This document shows positions 46,611 through 55,151 of a stretch of DNA of 64,000 bases, piece by piece. Within the stretch, counting starts at the first letter, position 1. Each line of letters opens with the position of its first letter. The notes beneath the pieces are model-generated. The model was not told where the DNA came from, searched no databases, and saw nothing but the letters and a program-made list of their open reading frames with translations. The DNA comes from JALORV01 sp963780715 (GTDB lineage: Bacteria; Pseudomonadota; Gammaproteobacteria; Burkholderiales; Burkholderiaceae_F). Position numbers and translations under genes: made by a program. The DNA lies in assembly GCA_963780715.1 (NCBI GenBank), contig CAWADK010000004.1, positions 1 through 64,000 on the forward strand. Reading direction: 5' to 3'.

Positions 46611-47081
46611 CTAGAGCTTCGCCTTCAGCTGCGACAGCAGGTCGGCATGCACCTGCGGATTGACTTCGCGCCGCAGGATCTGCTCGGCGCCCGCGATGGC
46701 GAGCACCGCCACCTGGTCGCGCAGCGAATCCTTGGCACGCACCACCTCCTGCTGCGCTTCGGCCTTGGCTGAAGCGATCAGGCGATCGCCCTCGACCTTG
46801 GCCTGCCCCTTGGCCTGGTCGATCAGCGCCTGGGCGCGCTTCTCGGTTTCCGCCATCAGGGCCTGGGCGCGGGCGCGGGCCTCGGCATCGAGTTGCGCGA
46901 TCTTCTTCTGCGCGTCATCGAGGCTGCGATTGCCGCGGTCGGCGGCAGCCAGGCCATCGGCAATCTTCTTCCGGCGCTCGTCGAGCGCCTTGATCAGGGG
47001 TGGCCAGATGAACTTCATCGTGACCCATGCCCCGATGAAGAAGACCACCAGCTGGACGAACAGCGTGGCGTTGATGTTCAT
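46611..47081 (-). CDS. atpF: ATP synthase Fo subunit b
   Basis: Peripheral stalk subunit. 156 residues, beginning MNINATLFVQLVVFFIGAWV with the membrane anchor at about 5-28, followed by a long charged amphipathic helix. Length and pattern are normal for proteobacteria. Confidence 0.96.
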   Translation of the reverse strand: MNINATLFVQLVVFFIGAWVTMKFIWPPLIKALDERRKKIADGLAAADRGNRSLDDAQKKIAQLDAEARARAQALMAETEKRAQALIDQAKGQAKVEGDRLIASAKAEAQQEVVRAKDSLRDQVAVLAIAGAEQILRREVNPQVHADLLSQLKAKL

Positions 47082-47100
47082 AAGAAACCCGGAATGTGCC

Positions 47101-47123
47101 GGCCCGACGCTTGGCGCCGGGCC
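47101..47123 (-). promoter_or_regulatory. Hairpin between atpE and atpF
   Basis: An inverted repeat GGCCCG (47101-47106) / CGGGCC (47118-47123) lies in the 81-bp atpE-atpF spacer, the widest gap near the c-subunit gene, with no T-run. Possible role in mRNA stability, since the c subunit is needed in excess over b. Weak evidence. Confidence 0.35.
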
Positions 47124-47162
47124 TGCAGCTGAGGTTGATCGTTCGGAGGCGTTCGCCCGGCG

Positions 47163-47417
<255 letters not shown>

Positions 47418-47450
47418 TCAGTGCAAAAGATGATGGCAGTTATGGGTGAA

Positions 47451-48290
47451 TCAATGGCCTTCGTGCGCCTGCCCGATGTAAACCAGCGTCAGCATCATGA
47501 AGATGAACGCCTGCAGCAGGACAATCAGGATGTGGAACAGCAGCCACGCGGTGCCGGCCAGGACATGGCCGATCGTCAGCATGATCCCGGTGGCATTCAG
47601 GGCCGCGTAGCCGCCGAGCAGCGCGATCAGGAAGAACAGCAGCTCGCCTGCGTACATGTTGCCGAACAGTCGCATGCCGAGCGAGACGGTCTTGGCCGCG
47701 TACTCGATCAGGTTGAGCAGGAAGTTGAACGGCCACAGCAGCGGGTGCGCGCCGAAGGGCGCCGTGAAGAGCTCGTGGATAAACCCGCCGAAGCCCTTGA
47801 TCTTGACGCCGTAGTAGACCATCAGCGTCAGCACGCCGAGCGCCATGCCGAGCGTGCCGTTGAGATCCGCGGTCGGCAGTGGGCGCAGGTATTCGATGTG
47901 GAACACGTTGTGCGCAATCCACGGGAACAGTTCCACCGGGACCAGGTCGATCGCGTTCATCATCACGATCCACAGGAAGACCGTCAGCGCCAGCGGTGCG
48001 ATGAACGTGCGGTCGCCATGAACGATCGACTTGCTCTGCTCCTCGACCAGTTCGACCAGCGACTCGACCGCGGCCTGGAAACGGCCCGGGACGCCGGACG
48101 TCACCTTGCGCGCCACCAGCCACAGGACCAGCAGCACGCTGCACAGCACCAGCACTGAAAAGAAAATCGTGTCGACGTTGAAGACCGAAAAGTCGACGAT
48201 GAACTTCTGCTTCTCGCCCGTCGACGTCAGGTGCGTCAGGTGATGGACGATGTATTCGGTGGCGGTGGGAGCCTGGCCGGTGGCAGCCAT
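47451..48290 (-). CDS. atpB: ATP synthase Fo subunit a
   Basis: Proton-channel subunit. 279 residues, with five or more membrane helices. The essential Arg lies in SLGMRLFGNMYAGELLFFL. Start MAATGQAPTATEYIVHHLTH is family-like for betaproteobacteria. Confidence 0.96.
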   Translation of the reverse strand: MAATGQAPTATEYIVHHLTHLTSTGEKQKFIVDFSVFNVDTIFFSVLVLCSVLLVLWLVARKVTSGVPGRFQAAVESLVELVEEQSKSIVHGDRTFIAPLALTVFLWIVMMNAIDLVPVELFPWIAHNVFHIEYLRPLPTADLNGTLGMALGVLTLMVYYGVKIKGFGGFIHELFTAPFGAHPLLWPFNFLLNLIEYAAKTVSLGMRLFGNMYAGELLFFLIALLGGYAALNATGIMLTIGHVLAGTAWLLFHILIVLLQAFIFMMLTLVYIGQAHEGH

Positions 48291-48303
48291 GGGAAGGTCG
48301 TCC

Positions 48304-48642
48304 TTATTTGATCAGCAGCGCCAGTACGTAGCTCTTCAGCACGGCGATGATGGACACCAGCATCGCCAGCCACACCAGGTTCTTGTAGGTCGCCACGACC
48401 AGCGCCAGCAGCACGATCGTTGAAACCACCTTGACGAATTCGCCAATCAAGAACACGCCCGCATCGGTCCCTTGGGGCCGGCGGGCCGCGGCGGCCAGCT
48501 TCAGCGCGAACAATCCGTTCGGTATGAAGCAGGCGGCACCCCCCAACAGCGCGGAGATCGCCGCCGGCGCTCCTCCGACGAGCGCACTCAGCAGCGAAAC
48601 GACGGCGGTGGTGAGTATCTGCAGCAGGACGATCCGGAACAT
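48304..48642 (-). CDS. atpI: ATP synthase subunit I
   Basis: Small membrane protein at the head of the atp operon, implicated in c-ring assembly and Mg uptake but not essential. 112 residues with four hydrophobic segments. A 125-bp gap to parB upstream probably contains the operon promoter. Confidence 0.85.
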   Translation of the reverse strand: MFRIVLLQILTTAVVSLLSALVGGAPAAISALLGGAACFIPNGLFALKLAAAARRPQGTDAGVFLIGEFVKVVSTIVLLALVVATYKNLVWLAMLVSIIAVLKSYVLALLIK

Positions 48643-48767
48643 GGAAACGCTCCGAGCGCCCTGCGGCGGGATCTTGAGTCCGTTTTCGCCAAAACCGCGA
48701 GATTCTACGAGGTGGGCCGACCCCGGGTCAAATTTGTGTTGCGTCGCGCCATCGAGTGCGACCTCTA

Positions 48768-49622
48768 CTACCGCCGCAGCCGGGCCACGATGCCGTCGAG
48801 CTGATCGAGGCTGGAGAACGCAATGACCAGCTTCCCGCGGCCCTTGGCGTTGGCGTCCAGGTGAACACTGGCCCCGAGCGAGTCCGCAAGTTCCTCCTCC
48901 AGCCGCACGAGGTCGCGATCACGGGCGGGCTTGCTGGCGGCAGTGGCGGTCGGCTTGCCGTGGCGTGCGACCAGCGCCTCGGCCTCGCGCACCGACAGGC
49001 CGCGCGCCGTAATGCGATGCGCGAGCTGGATCTGTGTGGCCGAGTCCACGGCCAGCAAGGCACGCGCGTGGCCCATGTCGAGCTGCCCGCCGAGCAGCAT
49101 CTCCTGCACCGGCGCCGCGAGGTTCAGCAGTCGCAGCAGATTGGATGTCGCGCTGCGCGAACGCCCGATCGCCTGCGCGGCCTGCTCGTGCGTGAAGTCG
49201 AACTCACGGATCAGCCGCTGCACGCCCTGCGCTTCCTCGAGCGGGTTGAGGTCCTCGCGCTGGATGTTCTCGATCAGCGCCATCGCGAGCGCGGCGGTAT
49301 CCGGCACCGGCTTCACCAGCACCGGCACCTCGTCGAGCCCGGCCAGCTGGGCGGCGCGATAGCGCCGCTCGCCCGCGATGATCTCGTACTGCCCACCGTC
49401 GACCGGCCGCACGAGGATCGGCTGCATGATCCCTTGCACCCGGATCGAGTCGGCGAGTTCGGAAAGCGCCTGCGGGTCCATCCGCGTGCGCGGCTGGTAC
49501 TTGCCGGGACGCAACCGTGCAACCGGGAGCGTCGCGGGTGCACTGGCCACCGCGGGCGGTGGCGGCTCGCCACCGAGGAGCGCGTCGAGGCCCCGTCCCA
49601 GGCCTTTGGGCCGTTTGATCAT
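48768..49622 (-). CDS. parB: Chromosome partitioning protein ParB
   Basis: CTPase clamp that loads at parS. 284 residues; the ATG at 49622 follows AAGGAA and overlaps the stop of the GNAT gene (ATGA). N-terminal GLGRGLDALLG, the GERRYRAAQ and ENIQREDLNPLEEA motifs and the HTH (TSNLLRLLNL region) are all present. Two matching parS sites lie upstream of mnmG. Confidence 0.96.
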   Translation of the reverse strand: MIKRPKGLGRGLDALLGGEPPPPAVASAPATLPVARLRPGKYQPRTRMDPQALSELADSIRVQGIMQPILVRPVDGGQYEIIAGERRYRAAQLAGLDEVPVLVKPVPDTAALAMALIENIQREDLNPLEEAQGVQRLIREFDFTHEQAAQAIGRSRSATSNLLRLLNLAAPVQEMLLGGQLDMGHARALLAVDSATQIQLAHRITARGLSVREAEALVARHGKPTATAASKPARDRDLVRLEEELADSLGASVHLDANAKGRGKLVIAFSSLDQLDGIVARLRR

Positions 49623-50425
49623 GGTGTCTTTCCTTCGCTGGCAGGAGCAGCGCGATACCAGTACGCATACCGGTCGCGGAATCCGAACCGTTCGTAAATG
49701 TGACGTGCCGGCGCGTTCGCGGCGTCGACCTGCAGGTACGCCAGGCGCGCGCCCGCAGCGACGGCGTGCGCGAGCAGCGTCTGCACGATGGCGGTGGCAT
49801 AACCGCGGCCGCGTCGCTCGGACGCGGTCACCATGTTGAACACGCCGGCGCACTCGGCGTCGATGACGACGCTGCCGCAGGCGACGGGCTGAGCCTCTTC
49901 GTAAAGGACGAGGTAACGCGCCGGCAGCGTCGCGTGCGACATGCGCTCCACCTCGGCCGCAACCACGCCGGGCGCGGAGTTGCGCAGAGTGCCCGCCACA
50001 TGCGCGAACTCGACGACGTCAACGGCGCCTAGCCCGACAGGAGGTGCGGTCTCTGCAGGGCCTGCTCCAAGCTCGAGGGCCATCACACGCGACTCGTCCA
50101 GCGCGACGTAGCCGGCGCGATCGAGCGCGTGGTCGAGCCGCTCGGGCTCGGAATACGGCGTCACGCGATACAGGCACGGCAGCGCAACGCGCTGATAGAA
50201 CGCCTCGACGCTGGCGATCTTGCGCTCAAGCGGCAGCCGACCCGCACCGATGGCGTTGACCGATCGCGCGCGCTTCGCTTTGCCGGGTGAATAGCGCAGC
50301 AGCCAGCCGTCGTAGATCGCCTGCTGGGGCGGCTGCGAAGACGTCAGTCCGGCATCCTCGAGCCGCGCGCCCAGCGCATCGGCGGCAGAACGCAGCGGTG
50401 CGGGCACGCCGCGCGGGTCGAACAT
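49619..50425 (-). CDS. GNAT family N-acetyltransferase
   Basis: A 268-residue acyltransferase between parA and parB, overlapping both (one base with parA, four with parB). The C-terminal GNAT domain (about 130-265) holds the acetyl-CoA pyrophosphate loop RRGRGYATAIVQTLL and the final YERFGFRDRYAYWYR. The N-terminal half (with YDGWLLRYSPG) is a degenerate GNAT-like unit. Substrate unknown; its embedding in parAB is not typical. Confidence 0.85.
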   Translation of the reverse strand: MFDPRGVPAPLRSAADALGARLEDAGLTSSQPPQQAIYDGWLLRYSPGKAKRARSVNAIGAGRLPLERKIASVEAFYQRVALPCLYRVTPYSEPERLDHALDRAGYVALDESRVMALELGAGPAETAPPVGLGAVDVVEFAHVAGTLRNSAPGVVAAEVERMSHATLPARYLVLYEEAQPVACGSVVIDAECAGVFNMVTASERRGRGYATAIVQTLLAHAVAAGARLAYLQVDAANAPARHIYERFGFRDRYAYWYRAAPASEGKTP

Positions 50426-51195
50426 CAGAGGGCGCGAATGCGCTCGATCATCTCGGCGCCGAACGCGATGTAGGCCTGCGCGCCCTTCGAGGCGCGGTCG
50501 TACGCAACACCGGGCAGGCCGTAGCTCGGCGCTTCGGCCAGGCGCACATTGCGCGGAATGATCGCGTTAAAGACCTTGTCGCCGAACTTGGCGACCAGCT
50601 GCTCGGAAACCTGCTGCTGCAGCGTCATGCGCGGGTCGAACATCACGCGCAGCAGGCCGATGATCGTCAGGTCCGGATTCAGGTGCGCCGCGACGCGCTT
50701 GATGGTGTTGACGAGGTCAGCGAGGCCTTCGAGCGCGAAGTACTCGCACTGCATCGGAATGATGACGCCGTGCGCCGCGCACAGCCCATTGAGCGTCAGC
50801 AGCGAGAGCGACGGCGGGCAGTCGATCAGGATGAAGTCGTACTCGCCGTCGACTGCGGCGAGCGCGCTCTTGAGCCGCGTCTCACGATCGTCCAGATCGA
50901 CCAGTTCGACTTCCGCGCCGGCAAGTTCGCGATTGGCCCCCAGCACATCGTAGCCACCGTGCTCGGCACGCTGGCGCGCGGTCGCGACGTCACTCAGGCC
51001 GAGCAACACCTGGTAGACCGTCGCCGGCAGCAGGCGCTTGTCGATGCCGCTGCCCATCGTGGCGTTGCCCTGCGGGTCGAGATCGACGAGCAGCACGCGC
51101 GGCCCGTGCGCCGCGATGCCCGCAGCAAGATTGACGGCGGTGGTCGTCTTGCCGACGCCGCCCTTCTGGTTGGCGATGCAGAAGATGCGCGCCAC
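50425..51195 (-). CDS. parA: Chromosome partitioning ATPase ParA
   Basis: Walker-type ATPase for chromosome segregation, 256 residues. The deviant Walker A is NQKGGVGKTTTAVNLA and the DCPPSLSLLTLN motif is intact. It is part of the origin-proximal mnmG-rsmG-...-parA-...-parB block. Confidence 0.96.
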   Translation of the reverse strand: MARIFCIANQKGGVGKTTTAVNLAAGIAAHGPRVLLVDLDPQGNATMGSGIDKRLLPATVYQVLLGLSDVATARQRAEHGGYDVLGANRELAGAEVELVDLDDRETRLKSALAAVDGEYDFILIDCPPSLSLLTLNGLCAAHGVIIPMQCEYFALEGLADLVNTIKRVAAHLNPDLTIIGLLRVMFDPRMTLQQQVSEQLVAKFGDKVFNAIIPRNVRLAEAPSYGLPGVAYDRASKGAQAYIAFGAEMIERIRAL

Positions 51196-51744
51196 TTAGC
51201 GGGGATCCTGCGCGGTGGCGACGAGAAGGGCCGGGTCGTAGCCGCGTTCGCGCAGCAGCGTGTCGATGGCGCGGCGATCCTCGGCCGAGAGCGTCGGCGT
51301 GCGCGAGAGTACCCACAGATACTTTCGCGAGGGTTCGCCCACCACGGCATAGCGATAGTCGGGCGCCAGCCCGATCACCCAGTAGTCGCCCCACCCGATC
51401 GGCAACCAACGCAACGCTGCAGGAAGAAAGCTGACCTCGAGCTTGTCGGTGCTGCCGCCGACGCGGCGCGCCAGCCCATCGACGCTCGACATGCCGTCGG
51501 CGGTCGTGCAGCGGTTGACGACCCGCACGTTGCCGTCGTCCCGTACGGTGTATTCGGCCGTCGTATTGCGGACGCAGACCTTCTGGAAACGATTCGGATA
51601 GTTCGCAATCTCGTACCAGAGTCCGGCGTAACGCGCGACATCGACGCCGCCGACGGTCGCGAGCGGAGGCTCGGCCGGATTGGCGGCCGCAAGTGTGGCG
51701 ACCAGCGCCGCAGCGATGGCCAGCGACAACCGGGCTGCGTTCAT
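51196..51744 (-). CDS. Blc-type lipocalin
   Basis: 182 residues with an N-terminal signal peptide (LSLAIAAALVATLAAANPA). The lipocalin GxW motif is in GLWYEIANYPNRFQK. There is no lipobox cysteine, so it is probably soluble in the periplasm rather than an outer-membrane lipoprotein like E. coli Blc. The ATG overlaps the stop of the corrected LysE gene (ATGA); the stop lies next to parA. Confidence 0.88.
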   Translation of the reverse strand: MNAARLSLAIAAALVATLAAANPAEPPLATVGGVDVARYAGLWYEIANYPNRFQKVCVRNTTAEYTVRDDGNVRVVNRCTTADGMSSVDGLARRVGGSTDKLEVSFLPAALRWLPIGWGDYWVIGLAPDYRYAVVGEPSRKYLWVLSRTPTLSAEDRRAIDTLLRERGYDPALLVATAQDPR

Positions 51745-52350
51745 TGCACGAGCCTGATGCCGAATGCCACCAGCACGAGGCCGGCGAGGCGCTCGAGCGC
51801 TCGCGCCACCCGACGATGCGCCCTGATCTGAGCGGTCAGACGCATGCGCGAACGCGACCAGCGTCAGGCAGTAGACGAGCGTCAACACGGCGATCGTGAC
51901 TGCCATCGCGGCGAAAGTCACCGCACCCTGCTGAGTCGCCGGATCGATGAACAGCGGAAAGAACGCCATGTAGAAGACGATGGCCTTCGGATTCAGCAGC
52001 GTGATGAGCAGTGCCTGGCGGAAGTAGTGACCCGCGCGGATCGGTATCGGCTGGGCACTGGCGCCACGACTGAAGATCAGACGCACGCCGACGAACACCA
52101 GGTACGCGGCGCCGGCGTACTGCAATGACTTGAACAGGATCGGGTGCCCCTGCAGGATGGCCGCCACGCCCAGCGCGGCCAGCCACAGCAGGACCTGGTC
52201 GCCGACGATCAGCCCGAACGTCGCCGCCGCGCCCGCGCGAAATCCGCCTTTGCCGGTGGAGGTCAGCAAGGCGAACGTGCCGGGTCCGGGCAGCGCCAGG
52301 AATACGGCGACAGCGACCACGAAGGCCCAGAAATCGGTAATGCCGAGCAT
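51741..52350 (-). CDS. LysE/RhtB family amino-acid exporter (one frame break)
   Basis: An inner-membrane exporter of about 202 residues and six hydrophobic segments. The opening FLALPGPGTFALLTSTGKGGFRAG is the LysE signature. The frame breaks near 51838-51843: after LVAFAHA the other frame gives LTAQIRAHRRVARALERLAGLVLVAFGIRLVQ in pieces, the expected last helix, with TGA at 51741-51743. One surplus base accounts for it. Without correction, it appears fused to the lipocalin, which is an artefact. Confidence 0.85.
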
Positions 52351-53024
52351 CAGGTGGGCTCGATCAGGATGAGATGGCGCTCGGCGTCGAGGCGCGGAAC
52401 ATGGAGTTTAACGATCTGCGCAATTCGCACGCCGAGCTGCGCACGTTCGAGTTCCTCGATCTCGGCGCGCGGCAACGTGCCTTTCATCGCGCACCAGCAG
52501 CCCTCGCTGGCGAGCAGCGGGCGAGACAGACGCACGAGTTCCAGCAGCGTCGCGAACGCGCGCGCGAGGATCACATCGAACGGCGGCGCACGCAGCTGCT
52601 CGACGCGCGAGTGCACGACGTCGACATTCGGCAGCCGTAGTTCCAGCTTCGCCTGGCGCAGGAACGCAACTTTCTTCTCGACTTTGTCCAGCAGCGTGAC
52701 GTGCGCAGCCGGCAGCGCAATCGCCAGCGGTATGCCCGGCAGTCCTCCGCCGGCGCCGACGTCCAGTACCCGCAGCGGCGCCTCGCCATGCACACGCGCA
52801 GTGAGCGTCGGAACGATCGAGAGCGAGTCGAGCAGGTGGTGCGTCAGGGTCTGGCCGGGTTCGACCGCCGTCAGGTTGTGCACGCGGTTCCAGCGCGTCA
52901 GCAAGTCCGCGTAACGGACCAGCTGATCGAGCTGCTCCGGCCGCAGCGCGAGGCCAAGCCCGGTAACGCCTTCCGCGAGGTCGGACGTGGAGAACACGAA
53001 CTCAGGCCGCGAGCTTTCCGCCAC
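52350..53024 (-). CDS. rsmG: 16S rRNA (guanine527-N7)-methyltransferase
   Basis: Methylates G527 of 16S rRNA. 224 residues; SAM motif LRVLDVGAGGGLPGIPLA, and NLTAVEPGQTLTHHLLDSL is conserved. It overlaps the end of mnmG by 23 bp and the start of the LysE gene by one base. Classic mnmG-rsmG-parA-parB neighbourhood. Confidence 0.95.
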   Translation of the reverse strand: MAESSRPEFVFSTSDLAEGVTGLGLALRPEQLDQLVRYADLLTRWNRVHNLTAVEPGQTLTHHLLDSLSIVPTLTARVHGEAPLRVLDVGAGGGLPGIPLAIALPAAHVTLLDKVEKKVAFLRQAKLELRLPNVDVVHSRVEQLRAPPFDVILARAFATLLELVRLSRPLLASEGCWCAMKGTLPRAEIEELERAQLGVRIAQIVKLHVPRLDAERHLILIEPT

Positions 53025-54931
53025 CCGCCTTGTTGAGTCGCTTGATGTGCACCAGCAAGAGAGAGATGGCGGCCGGTGTCACGCCCGAAATGCGCGAGGC
53101 CTGGCCAACCGTTTCCGGCCGTTGCGCCTTCAATTTCTGCCGGACTTCGATCGACAGGCCGCGGACGGCGTCGTAGTCGAGCTTCTCGGGAATGCGCGTC
53201 GACTCGCTGGACTCGTGGCGCAGGACCTCGTCGTCCTGGCGCGCGATGTAGCCCGCGTACTTGATCTGGATTTCGACCTGCTCGGCCACGGCGGCATCCA
53301 CGGCATCCGCTTCCGCGTGCTCGCCCACCGCCACGCCGTCCGCCAGGCGCAAAGTCAGCAACCCCGCGTAGGTCACTTCCGGTCGCTTGAGCAGGTCAGC
53401 GAGCGTGTACTCACGTTCAATGCTGCGCCCCAAAACCCGCGCCGCCTCTTGTTCTGGGAGGATGCGAGCGTTCACCCACGTCGATTTGAGGCGCTCGATC
53501 TCGCGCGCCACGGCATCACGCTTGCGGTTGAAGGCAGCCCATCTCACATCGTCGATGCAGCCCAGACTGCGTCCAATGTCCGTCAAGCGCAGGTCCGCGT
53601 TGTCCTCGCGCAGACTCAGGCGGTACTCGGCGCGACTCGTGAACATGCGGTACGGCTCGGCCACGCCGCGGGTGATCAGATCATCCACCAGCACGCCGAG
53701 ATAGGCCTGATCCCGGCGCGGCGACCACGCCTCCTGCCCTCGCACCAGGCGCGCGGCATTCAGTCCTGCCAGCAGCCCCTGCGCGGCCGCCTCTTCGTAG
53801 CCGGTGGTGCCGTTGATCTGCCCGGCAAAGAAGAGCCCGCCAATGGACTTCGTCTCCAGCGAGGCCTTCAGCGCCCGCGGGTCGAAGTAGTCGTACTCGA
53901 TCGCATAGCCAGGCCGCAGGATGTGCGCCTGCTCCAGCCCCTTCATTGAACGGACGATCGCGATCTGGACATCGAACGGAAGACTGGTCGAGATGCCGTT
54001 GGGATAGACCTCGTGCGTATCCAGACCCTCCGGTTCGAGGAAGATCTGGTGCGAGGGCTTGTCCGCAAAGCGGTGGATCTTGTCCTCGATCGACGGGCAA
54101 TAGCGCGGCCCGACACCCTCGATGACTCCGGAGTACATCGGGCTACGGTCGAGATTGGCGCGGATCACCGCGTGCGTGCTCGCGTTGGTGTGCGTGATCC
54201 AGCACGGGACCTGCCGCGGATGCTGGTCAGCCGACCCGAGGAACGAGAACACCGGGATCGGATCCAGGTCTCCCGGTTGCTCCTCCAACCGTGCGTAGTC
54301 GATCGTGCGTCCGTCGATGCGAGGCGGCGTGCCTGTCTTGAGTCGCCCTTGCGGCAGGCTCAGTTCCTTGAGCCGCGCAGCCAGGGACAACGACGGCGGG
54401 TCCCCGGCTCGGCCGGCGGAAAAGTTCTGCATCCCGATATGGACCAGGCCGTTCAGAAAGGTCCCGGCGGTCAGAACCACGGCGCGCGCACGAAAGCGGA
54501 TGCCTGATTGCGTCACCGCCCCAGCCACCTGCATCGCCCTCGACGATCAGGTCATCGACGGCCTGCTGAAAGAGCCACAGGTTCGGCTGGTTCTCGAGGC
54601 GACGCCGGATTGCCTTCTTGTAGAGAATCCGATCCGCCTGGGCGCGGGTCGCCCGTACCGCCGGCCCCTTGGATCGATTGAGGATGCGAAACTGGATGCC
54701 AGCCTCGTCGGTCGCCGCCGCCATCGCACCGCCGAGCGCGTCGACTTCCCGGACCAGATGTCCCTTGCCGATCCCGCCGATCGACGGGTTGCACGACATC
54801 TGGCCCAGCGTCTCGATGTTGTGCGTCAGCAGCAGTGTGCGGGCGCCCGTACGGGCAGCCGCAAGGGCGGCCTCCGTCCCGGCGTGCCCACCCCCTACTA
54901 CGATCACATCGAAATGTTCCGGGAAATCCAT
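53002..54931 (-). CDS. mnmG: tRNA uridine-5-carboxymethylaminomethyl modification enzyme MnmG (one frame break)
   Basis: FAD-dependent wobble-uridine modification enzyme, partner of MnmE. The N-terminal part (FDVIVVGGGHAGTEAALAAA, MSCNPSIGGIGKGHL) is in one frame to about 54535. The rest (VAGAVTQSGIRFRARAVVLT onward) is in the next frame. One surplus base near 54526-54535 explains it, and the restored length of 642 residues is normal. The C-terminal helical domain (AQRPETVGQASRISGVTPA) is intact. Confidence 0.94.
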
Positions 54932-55036
54932 CGTCTAGAGGCTCGCCGCCGTCAGGCGCGAAAGTATAGACGTCGCCCTATTGGCAAGCCCCCTATGGGC
55001 AAGCCGACTGGAAACAAGTTCGATGGATCGGCCGGC

Positions 55037-55077
55037 TGTTTCACGTGAAACACCGACCCTCGGTTCCACGTGAAACA
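55037..55077. other. Two parS centromere sites
   Basis: 55037-55052 reads TGTTTCACGTGAAACA, a perfect match to the bacterial parS palindrome. 55062-55077 reads GGTTCCACGTGAAACA, one mismatch in the first base. They lie 106 bp or more upstream of mnmG, in the gap before the AsmA-like gene. ParB from this window should bind here. Confidence 0.93.
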
Positions 55078-55151
55078 TTCCGGAGTGCGCGAGTGCGCAG
55101 GGGTCAGATCAGCGCCGGAGTGGCGGTAACGCCGGGCCGGGCCCGGCAGAA

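Noticed and set aside
51196..52350. Apparent fusion of a LysE exporter to a lipocalin
   Set aside because: The other frame supplies the normal LysE C-terminus and a stop that overlaps the lipocalin ATG; the fusion comes from a one-base shift.
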